A stretch of 21,456 nucleotides of DNA from contig NW_003116449.1 in NCBI RefSeq assembly GCF_000003605.2, forward strand, positions 14,914-36,369, given 5' to 3'. Shown piece by piece: positions 10,777 to 21,456 of the stretch. The translations under genes and the position numbers were made by a program. How positions within the stretch are numbered: position 1 is the stretch's first letter; each line of letters begins with the position of its first letter. Under the pieces are notes generated by a model. That model ran no database searches and was not told the origin of the DNA. It was given only the letters and a program-made list of their open reading frames with translations. The stretch comes from Saccoglossus kowalevskii (lineage: Eukaryota; Hemichordata; Enteropneusta; Harrimaniidae).

Positions 10777-10822
10777 TACTGTAAAGTACTTTATTTTAGC
10801 TTGGAATTAATTTTCACTGAAG
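10777..10822. mobile_element. Fragment (one end) of the TA-flanked MITE
   Basis: This stretch (TACTGTAAAGTACTTTATTT and onward through TTGGAATTAATTTTCAC) matches the terminal repeat of the element at 11787-11998. No matching opposite end was found nearby, so it is a solo or truncated terminus. Confidence 0.6.
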
Positions 10823-10904
10823 TAATGGAAGTAATTTAAAATGCGCATTTTTTAAATACTATATCGATGTTGGCAGCGATCTTTGACTGCATGCCAAATC
10901 ATTC

Positions 10905-11320
10905 TATACAGTATATGCACATGTCAGCAATAATGGCACATCATTGTGCCTACTCTGAAACATGTCTGAGAAACTACTGAAGTGTAAAACCAAGCAACAA
11001 AATGGCCACCTGCCAGCCATTTTCAATCAAAATGTAAAAAAAAAAAAAAATTACACCAATAACTCAGCTGCTCAAAATTATACCAAATGTAAAAAAAATT
11101 GACAATGCATGTTCAAAAAGTTTGAAGCACATGAATTATGATTTTTACCAACAATTTTTTTGGACTAAAATGACTGCAATTTGGTCAAAAACATTTTCAT
11201 TAAAAAACGTCTTGGTATTAAATTTAAACACAACCAGTGAAAAAAATTTCTCCAGATATGCAAAAAGGCCACCACCAGTTGAAAATGCAATGTAATTTCA
11301 AATAGAAATGCATGAAATAC
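10905..11320. repeat. Degenerate copies of the ~145-bp GGCCACCAG-type repeat
   Basis: Motifs include ATGTCTGAGAAACTACTGAA, AAATGGCCACCTGCCAGCC (10999-11023 region), an ATACCAAATGT stretch, and AAAAAGGCCACCACCAG near 11263. They are in the same order as in the better array at 12.6-13.5 kb but more diverged. An A-run interrupts the copy at about 11036-11050. Confidence 0.6.
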
Positions 11321-11786
11321 AGGCATCAAACATATAAAACTATCATAATTATACATTATATTGCAAATCACATTCAAGCATTTCTCTCACTGAATATTCC
11401 ACAAAAACAACTAGTACATCTCCTTCATACTATTGATTCTACTAAAGGGCAAACTAGTTAGACAGATCGAATAAACCCTGAAAGTAGTTGTGTATTTGGT
11501 CACATTCATTCTTTTCGTATACATGTATATGTACAATGTAGCTGTATCTATTCTCAGGGATGGAGCTACATGACATTACAGAACATTTTATGTTGCTAAG
11601 GTGCGTACCACTGTAATATATATTTCTGTGGGCTCTTCAGCACAACTACGAGACGATCCCGAACAACCAAATTTTGCAAACGCGAGGGTAATCTTAGTAC
11701 TGTTTCACAACTAGCCTAAAGTTCTCTTTGTTTTTTTGAGTTTTCGACCATTGTTTTCACAGATTGTGGTTGCCAGGTGATGAAAA

Positions 11787-11998
11787 TACTGTGGAATACT
11801 TTATTTTCGCTGGAATTAATTTTCGCGGAAAAGGGTTTTGGGGAGTTTTGCTTGGAATTTATTTTCACTGATTTTTGATGAGATTAATGTAAAATATAGA
11901 AAAAAATGTATATTCGCTGGTTTTTATTTTCACGGAATCATCCCTTTAGCAAAAATAGCGAAAATAAATTCCAAGCGAAAATAAAGTATTCTACAGTA
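11787..11998. mobile_element. Palindromic TA-flanked MITE (~212 bp)
   Basis: The left end reads TACTGTGGAATACTTTATTT and the right end, reverse-complemented, reads TACTGTAGAATACTTTATTT. Both continue with TTCGCTTGGAATTWATTTTC-like sequence. The terminal inverted repeats are over 35 bp long with a few mismatches. A second, internal repeat of the same motif (TTGGAATTTATTTTCACTG) follows on the left arm. If the outer TA is the target duplication, this fits a Tc1/mariner-type non-autonomous element. There is no coding capacity. Confidence 0.75.
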
Positions 11999-12330
11999 CT
12001 TGGATGTTCGCTCATGAGAACAATGTAACGTCACAATAGAGGAATAACAGGGATATGTATGTGATAAATGGCAATTAGTACAGTGTTACAGTAATGAAGC
12101 AAAGTAATATATTTTCTTTTACGGTAAATTTCATGCATAACGTGGGATCTCAAAGAGAATGGTAAATTGTCTATTGAATTCCAAGACATATCAGACATGG
12201 ATATAGCACAGCATTTATTATCAAATTTATGTCATTTAGACATTTTTTCAACATATGTACCAAGTCTGAAGATTTTGATTAGGAATGACAGAAATGCTTC
12301 ATTTTCAAAACAAACAAGCCATGCATGGCA

Positions 12331-13235
12331 CAGTCCCCGCTAGTTATCAAATTTAAGATAATATATAGTTTTTTTAATAGTAATATAGATGAAATATAAA
12401 CATATCAGGAATATGATTATGATGATTGTTTAACAATATTGTATCTGATCATCAAACGAGTACTTGTCCATATTACGAGATATTGCTCTGGAACAGCATT
12501 AATCAGCCATTTAGAATACATGTATATATCTATGTGATGATGTATAATGAATATATAAAATTTGATCATAATCAGTCAAAGCATGTCAGAGATATGGCTC
12601 TAGAACCCCATTCATTAAAACAAAACGGCTGCCAGTCAGCCATTTTGAATCCGATCTAAAAAATAAAATGTGCATCAGGAACCCGTAATGTTTAATGTAT
12701 GTACCAAGTTTCATCAAAATCCATTCAGAAATGCTTGACATTTGATGATTTTTTAACACAAAAATGGCCACCATTCAGCCATTTTTAATATGATCGTCAA
12801 ACCGATATATCTGTGACATAATGAATATTTAAAATTTGAACATAACCAGTCAATACAAGTCAGATGTGACACTAGAACCACATTCATTAAAACAAAATGG
12901 CCACCAGTTGGCCATTTTTAATCTTATCTGAAAAACAAAATGATGTGTATCAAGGTCCTATTATGTCCAATGTATATACCAAGTTTGAACAGAATCAATC
13001 TTTAAACAGCCGAGAAATGCTTGATTTTGATATTTTTTTAGCACAAAAATAGCCGTCATCTTGAATTAGATCGTGAAACAAATTGATGTGCATATGAATA
13101 ATATCATGTATGATATTTGTGAAGTTTGATTGTGATTGGTCCAGGCATGTCTGAGATACAGGTTCGGATGCACACACGCATGCACAGAGATCAAAATACA
13201 AGTCCCCGTTTTCGGACTGCGTCTGAATGGGGACT
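12331..13235. mobile_element. Candidate Helitron-like (HINE-type) element with central tandem repeats
   Basis: It starts with CAGTCCCCGCTAGT (12331-12344) and ends with a hairpin, AGTCCCC (13201-13207) ... GGGGACT (13229-13235), followed by AAAAAT. The two AGTCCCCG copies and the inverted GGGGACT act as subterminal inverted repeats. The interior holds several ~145-bp repeats. Non-autonomous Helentron-like elements are known for subterminal inverted repeats, a 3' hairpin and internal tandem repeats, so the architecture fits, but no Rep/helicase or target site is visible and the boundaries are inferred. Confidence 0.4.
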
Positions 13236-13500
13236 AAAAATGGCCATGAGTTGGCTATCATATGTGTTGTTCATACCAAAAACAGATAAAGCATGTCTGA
13301 GAAATGATTAAGACCACATGAAAATAAAAACAACATGGCCACCAGTCAGCCATTTTCTAACAAATCACTAAACAAAATGACATGCATCAATAACTCAAGT
13401 TTAAACGAAATCTGTTAAGGCATGCTGAAAAATGGTTGATGACGTGTTCAAAAGTTGATTTTAGGTGTTTTGGGCACAAAAATAGACACCAATAATCTAT
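12600..13500. repeat. Array of ~145-bp repeats with GGCCACCAGTCAGCC dyad
   Basis: A partly palindromic core, AAAATGGCCACCAGTCAGCC then ATTTT, recurs at about 12621, 12761, 12895, 13042 (degenerate), 13236, 13332 and 13480 (degenerate). Spacing is mostly 130-150 bp. Between cores the same modules repeat: a GATGTGCATCAGTAAC-like stretch, a TACCAAGTTTGAACAGAATC-like stretch and a CATGTCTGAGAAATG-like stretch. Copies are strongly diverged, so the array is old. Confidence 0.75.
13202..13234 (+). repeat. GC-rich hairpin (AGTCCCCG...GGGGACT)
   Basis: Seven perfect base pairs at the outside, extendable to about 11 with two G-U pairs in RNA. It is flanked on the right by CTAAAAAT. It could be the 3'-end hairpin of a Helitron-like element; no role in a gene is evident. 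Confidence 0.6.
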
Positions 13501-14337
13501 CAAAAGGTCAACCATCATCATGACTTGTCTTGTACCAAAATCGAACCAGTTTGAGAAATGATGATGGGGTGGATGCACAAAATGCATGTGTGAAGCTTGA
13601 AAGTGATCAAGGATGGTCATTCCGTTTTTCAGACTTTGGCAGAACAGGAATTAAAAATCCAGATGGGTTCATGAATCAGATTGAACTTTTGATAACACTG
13701 TTGACTATCCCAAAATATTGGGTTGCTTGAATTATTTTGAGAAAATATATTGAATTCAGATATTTCTAGAAGTTTCAGATATTAATTTCAAATTCTTCCA
13801 ACTTCTCAGAGCAGACATTTTTTTCATCCTTGTTCAGTGGTGATTTTTTTTCCAGATTATGAAAATTACTGTTTGAATTGGGTCCCAAATGCTTCCTTAA
13901 AACTGTAAACATAGGGATAAACATAGGCATTTCTTAATTGCAGCAAGTTAAAACTAACGATAAACCGTGTTCACAAATGGTGATCTTCTTTATAATGAGC
14001 ACACAAATTATAATTTGACATAGTTTTTACCATGCCGTTTATTTCCTCTCACTTTTGTCATTTGGTGGCGCACTTTCGGCGAGAGTCGGAAATCCGAAAA
14101 TAGTCGACCGTTTCATGATAGGTGGGCGTGGCTACAACACGAGAAATATCCCAAATTTACTTGGATACGAGTAATCATTTTCAGCAAAAAAATCAATAAC
14201 TACCCTTTTCAGTGGGACACAGATCTAAAATGGGAAACGTGAGGGTGGGCATTGCACAGGCACTTTAAGTACTTATTCACAAATTAAGATCACTGTTTAG
14301 CCTTCAGAAACTGCAAAATAGATATATGGAATAATCA
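13501..14337. other. Non-coding stretch; possible one end of another transposon
   Basis: No gene is seen. Around 14060-14275 there is a more GC-balanced block (GGTGGCGCACTTTCGGCG, then GGTGGGCGTGGCTACAAC) ending in CACAGGCACTTTAAG. Read in reverse, the right edge starts TTAAAGTGCCTGTGC, similar in style to the TTAA-flanked elements here. I could not find the matching other end, so I do not call an element. Confidence 0.4.
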
Positions 14338-14441
14338 GGATATCAAATTTGTGATTCTACAATTGCAGATTTATTAAAGGCACATAACAAATGACATCAC
14401 TACAATAAATTTGATACTGTGAAATCACAAATTTGATATCC
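14338..14441. repeat. Perfect 19-bp inverted repeat, 66-nt spacer
   Basis: The arms GGATATCAAATTTGTGATT (14338-14356) and AATCACAAATTTGATATCC (14423-14441) are exact reverse complements. A 10-bp direct repeat, ATATATGGAA, lies outside on both sides (14322-14331 and 14454-14463), not immediately at the arm ends. It sits about 150-250 bp beyond the RAD51C stop codon. The spacer contains AATAAA on the minus strand (14375-14370), a candidate RAD51C poly(A) signal. It may be a small MITE or a 3'-UTR hairpin. Confidence 0.85.
14370..14375 (-). terminator. Candidate poly(A) signal of RAD51C
   Basis: AATAAA on the minus strand about 220 nt after the stop, within the loop of the 19-bp inverted repeat. 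Another AATAAA on the minus strand overlaps the stop codon itself (14598-14593). Which one is used cannot be told from the sequence. Confidence 0.35.
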
Positions 14442-14593
14442 TTTAATTAATACATATATGGAACTAAAAACAATACAATTAATAGAATTAAAATAGAATT
14501 AAAAAAAAAAAAGATTCATATGTTACATTGTATAAACATATTTAAATGGGGTACAACTCACAAAATTTGGGTAAAACAACTAGCCAGAACTAT

Positions 14594-15667
14594 TTATTCA
14601 TCTAATCTCATCCTCTTTCTAGGATTGCATTCATCATCACCATGGTCACCATCTTTGTGTTCTTTGTCAATATTCTGTTGACCAATACTGCGAATACCAC
14701 CCATTGTTATAGTGTACGGAACTGTGGCTTCTTTTCTTGACGGCGATTTGTACAGTCTTGCATATCTCTGATTATGTTGCCAAAATAGTACAATCCTTAG
14801 TGTACTAGCATGACCCCAACTCTCTCCCAAAGCTGGCACAACATGACTTTGACCTCTATCATCTGACTTTATCTTTGTCGTCATCTGATTGGTTAACACC
14901 ACAGCCAATTTATGCTGGGATGCCATGCGAATCAGATTCTGCGCCAGGCCGTTCAATAATCTGGTTCTAAGCGCCATATCGTCAAAATTATTTCTAAAAT
15001 GAAATGCTATACTGTCCAAAACAATGAGTTTAACCCGAGGATGTTCAGTTAAAAACTGTGGTAATAGATTGACAGTTGCTATAAGCTCAATATAATCATT
15101 ACATCTATAGACGTAAATCTTAGATAAAATACTGTTAACTGTGAAATCATTCAAAACTTCTTTTAACTTTGGATTGTTTTCTATACTAGAAATACAGTGA
15201 CTGACAGTAGCTTGTGCTATGTCAACAGCACGGTGTACCATAAAACTGCCCTCTGTGTCAATATAAATGGCTTCTCCTTCAACGCCTCCAAATACAGACG
15301 GTATCTGTACATCAACTGCCAATTGTATGCCTATCTGAGTTTTGCCAATCCCAGGAGCCCCACAGAACTCGGTAATTTTTGCCAACGGCACTCCCCCGCC
15401 AAGAATTGTATCTAATTCTTCACAGAATGTTATTATGAACGGCAATTCCTTTTCCTCTTTCAGTTTTTCTAGAGCAGTCGATGATGTAATGTTTGTGCCT
15501 TTCACCAACTGAAGAATTTCCAATGCGTCTTCTTTGCTGATTTCGAGTTCTTTACTGAGCTCTATCGGGGAGACTTCAATAATGTCGCTGACAGTTTGAA
15601 ATCCAGCTTCTTGAAGCTTTCTCCTGTGTTCCGGGGGTAGGTGAAAGGTTGCTAGATTTCGCTGCAT
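14594..15667 (-). CDS. RAD51C: RAD51C, RAD51 paralog C, intact and intronless
   Basis: A single frame of 357 aa (human 376 aa). I start at the ATG at 15667, because MQRNLATFHL aligns with MQRDLVSFPL of human RAD51C. The frame stays open 132 bp further upstream, but only to a TTG and without similarity. The N-terminal helix-hairpin-helix domain spans about 1-55. The ATPase core has Walker A GAPGIGKT (103-110), IYIDTEGSFM (134-143), RCNDYIELIA (188-197), Walker B LIVLDS (214-219), LRTRLLNGLAQ (233-243), LTNQMTTKI (258-266) and VPALGESWGHA (277-287). A basic C-terminal nuclear signal, PRKRMR (349-354), matches the human PRKRSR type. RAD51C acts in the BCDX2 and CX3 complexes in homologous recombination, fork protection and meiosis. 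The human gene has nine exons; this copy has none of the introns, which suggests a retrogene, though no poly(A) tail remains. It appears functional by its intact frame and motifs. Confidence 0.96.
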   Translation of the reverse strand: MQRNLATFHLPPEHRRKLQEAGFQTVSDIIEVSPIELSKELEISKEDALEILQLVKGTNITSSTALEKLKEEKELPFIITFCEELDTILGGGVPLAKITEFCGAPGIGKTQIGIQLAVDVQIPSVFGGVEGEAIYIDTEGSFMVHRAVDIAQATVSHCISSIENNPKLKEVLNDFTVNSILSKIYVYRCNDYIELIATVNLLPQFLTEHPRVKLIVLDSIAFHFRNNFDDMALRTRLLNGLAQNLIRMASQHKLAVVLTNQMTTKIKSDDRGQSHVVPALGESWGHASTLRIVLFWQHNQRYARLYKSPSRKEATVPYTITMGGIRSIGQQNIDKEHKDGDHGDDECNPRKRMRLDE

Positions 15668-16140
15668 TTTTACAACATACAGGTCAAGCGCCGCCGAGAC
15701 AACAACACAAGTCGCGCGTAAAATGGTGCATGTTCGCCATGTGACCGCGGATAGACCAATCACAACAAAGAGTTTGAATGGGACTTTATGATATTGCAAA
15801 TTTTGTTTACAATGAGGAACGTGATTCTATATAAAGGATACGAGCACGGAAACTAATATAAAACACCTTCCGTGTTGATGGATGGAGGTGTTGCGGGGCG
15901 GTCTTACACAGTGAATCACTCGTGAAATAACCGAGCGCATAAAACAGAAATGCCCCCCCCCCGGTTATTTAATAAACAAAATTACAAGCTTACCCTAACA
16001 CAGTCAGACTAGCATCAATATGTATGTGACGATTTCAATAAAATAAACGCAGTGTGTATGGTACTTCTAGTTGTAGGTAGCATACACTCAAACAACGCAC
16101 AAGTGGAGGAAACGACACACAAACAAACATACAACCCGGA
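15668..16140. promoter_or_regulatory. Likely divergent promoter between RAD51C and NDOR1
   Basis: About 470 bp separate the RAD51C start codon from the probable first exon of NDOR1 on the opposite strand. The segment is less AT-rich than its surroundings, with CpG-containing stretches (AGTCGCGCG near 15710, GACCGCGG near 15743), a CCAAT box (15756-15760, plus strand), an E-box CATGTG near 15738, and at its NDOR1 end an ETS site. No TATA box is obvious. It may serve both genes. Confidence 0.5.
15953..15962. repeat. C10 homopolymer
   Basis: Ten consecutive C between the two divergent genes. Length may be variable or misread. Confidence 0.85.
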
Positions 16141-16143
16141 AGT
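16136..16143 (+). promoter_or_regulatory. ETS/GABP-type site at the NDOR1 5' end
   Basis: CCGGAAGT is the core ETS-family consensus common at the start sites of housekeeping genes. It lies about 50 bp before the splice donor of the probable first NDOR1 exon. Confidence 0.5.
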
Positions 16144-16190
16144 GTGAAGTCAAGACTAAGCTGCACTCGCTGTACATGCGGATATACAAG
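16141..16190 (+). other. NDOR1: Probable non-coding first exon of NDOR1 (3' end)
   Basis: A strong donor, ACAAG|GTGAGTG, at 16190/16191 follows the ETS site. The coding exon of NDOR1 is preceded by an acceptor (CTCTTCACAG, ends 17124) 33 bp before its ATG. Joining the two gives a 5'-UTR intron at 16191-17124. The exact start of transcription is not visible. Confidence 0.55.
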
Positions 16191-16457
16191 GTGAGTGATT
16201 TTCCTTGTATTATCAGATACAATATTGTTTAATGTAAAAACACGCTTTTACGCCGTATACATCGATAAGACCATGTATCTGAAGTGAATAATATATAGAT
16301 CAGATTATTGAGTGCTAGCTCTGATCATGCAGACGTAAATCTTCCATTTTCTTCGATTTATTTATAATAACTTTACTACCATATCTAAATGTGATTCAAT
16401 TGTTACATTGTATACAAAATTATATATACCGGTATGTTTGTACAGACTTCCCTGATC

Positions 16458-16458
<1 letters not shown>

Positions 16459-16490
<32 letters not shown>
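16459..16490. repeat. (AAT)n microsatellite
   Basis: About ten uninterrupted AAT units inside the probable 5'-UTR intron of NDOR1. Confidence 0.95.
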
Positions 16491-16678
16491 TTGGCAACTA
16501 TATTCCTAACGCATTTCAATCAAGAAATGAAAATGCCATTTGATATGTAATACTCGCTTTATCCCATTAACAACTAACTTTCTTTTTGTATTATTGCTAT
16601 TAACTGATAGTAACATTGTATTTCTAAGGATGCAATAAAGTTATTATTATTAAAAGTAAATAAAATGTAATGAGCTAA

Positions 16679-16771
16679 AGCGGGATGGTCGCCACCTGTG
16701 CACACGCGGGAATTGAGTCCCAAGCGATGATAATAACACACGCTAAGAATGCAGGTGACGACTCCCCTGCT
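16679..16771. mobile_element. TTAA-flanked MITE, copy 2 (93 bp, internally deleted)
   Basis: Ends AGCGGGATGG (left) and AGCAGGGGAG (right, read inward), with flanks CTAA (16675-16678, one change from TTAA) and TTAA (16772-16775). The interior matches the reverse complement of the element at 2104-2234 (AATTGAGTCCCAAGCGATGA), with a gap of roughly 35 bp. It lies in the 5'-UTR intron of NDOR1. Small open frames across the two copies share the residues AGDDSPAL only because both translate the same transposon end. Confidence 0.8.
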
Positions 16772-17136
16772 TTAAAATCATGTGTTTTTTCTGCATTGTT
16801 GGAATGCCATCAAAAGTTTTCATTATTAGTTTTAATTTCCTTTGGGAGAATTATATGTGAAAACAAATCTTGTCATAATGTCATGTATTTTGGACAAACT
16901 TTATTTTATGCGTATAATGATGTAGACAAATTCTATCTTGTAATGTTGTTTTGGGGCGTGTGTATCTGTTTCTATACCAAGGTCATGATTCTTATCAATT
17001 GAAATATTAAATAAAATGCCAATAAACTTAATGTCAACTAAATTCAAGCAAACTATGATGTAATATGAAAACATTCATGATGATTGTACTATTTGTATCA
17101 TTAATGTTATTATTCTCTTCACAGACCATTTCATAA

Positions 17137-21183
<4,047 letters not shown>

Positions 21184-21226
21184 TGAGTACAAACAATTCA
21201 AATGTCTGTATTGTTAAAGCATGAAT

Positions 21227-21456
21227 AAACCAATCAGATGGCTTATTTGCTGTACCATGAATCTTATAAACTAATCAGATGGCTTAATTGTTGTACCATG
21301 AATGCTATAAACCAATCAGATGGCTTAATTGTTGTACCATGAATGCTATAAACCAATCAGATGGCTTAATTGTTGTACCATGAATCTTATAAACTAATCA
21401 GATGGCTTAATTGTTGTACCATGAATCTTATAAACTAATCAGATGGCTTAATTGTT
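21227..21456. repeat. 41-bp minisatellite, 5 copies plus a partial, running off the window
   Basis: Copies start at 21227, 21268, 21309, 21350, 21391 and 21432. Two variants occur: one with AAACCAATCAGATGG, one with AAACTAATCAGATGG, and the last four bases of the preceding unit differ in step (GCTAT versus CTTAT). It lies in NDOR1 intron 4 and continues past the end. Confidence 0.95.

Noticed and set aside
14060-14275. Possible further TTAA-flanked element with end TTAAAGTGCCTGTGC (reverse strand)
   Set aside because: Only one end could be found; no matching inverted repeat and TTAA at the other side.
15668-15799. 44-residue N-terminal extension of RAD51C
   Set aside because: The frame is open but begins at TTG, not ATG, and has no similarity to RAD51C. 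The ATG at 15667 aligns with the conserved start region of the family.
16685-17002. Plus-strand frame of 105 codons, similar at its start to a minus-strand frame at 2095-2373
   Set aside because: The similarity (AGDDSPAL) comes from both frames running over copies of the same MITE. The remainder differs and is AT-rich non-coding sequence in the NDOR1 5'-UTR intron.

Overview
This is an AT-rich animal nuclear DNA segment. Its protein genes are split by GT-AG introns, have AATAAA poly(A) signals, and sit among many short DNA transposons, minisatellites and microsatellites. The four recognisable proteins are clearly metazoan. They are diverged enough from the human proteins, and the repeats are of such a kind, that I infer a marine invertebrate (non-vertebrate deuterostome or lophotrochozoan); I cannot fix the lineage from this sequence.

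Layout. 1-4.3 kb: no convincing gene. It holds two related TTAA-flanked miniature transposons (2104-2234 and 3475-4205), the second ending 129 bp before a start codon. 4335-5942 (+): a complete three-exon MAPEG gene (MGST1-type microsomal glutathione S-transferase, 155 aa), followed by a 51-bp minisatellite. 8820-9224 (-): complete single-exon TMEM203 (134 aa). Directly upstream of its start codon (9261-9506) is a decayed fragment of RAD51C. 9.5-14.5 kb: non-coding, with a TA-flanked palindromic MITE, a family of ~145-bp repeats that may belong to a Helitron-like element, and a perfect 19-bp inverted repeat. 14594-15667 (-): an intact, intronless RAD51C (357 aa). 16.1 kb to the end (+): the 5' part of NDOR1, with a probable non-coding first exon (ends 16190) and four coding exons for the flavodoxin domain. 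The rest of the gene lies beyond the window. NDOR1 introns hold a third copy of the TTAA MITE, a higher-order repeat array (65-bp and 91/98-bp monomers) and a 41-bp minisatellite.

How the parts relate. TMEM203 and NDOR1 are, to my knowledge, head-to-head neighbours in human (9q34.3). Here they keep that order and orientation, but an intronless RAD51C and a dead RAD51C fragment in the same orientation lie between them. The simplest reading is that a retrocopied RAD51C landed between an old divergent gene pair and was then duplicated, leaving one working copy next to the NDOR1 promoter and one broken copy next to TMEM203. The genes do not form one pathway: MGST1 is detoxification/lipid-peroxide metabolism at membranes, TMEM203 is ER/lysosomal membrane biology, RAD51C is homologous recombination, and NDOR1 is cytosolic iron-sulfur cluster assembly.
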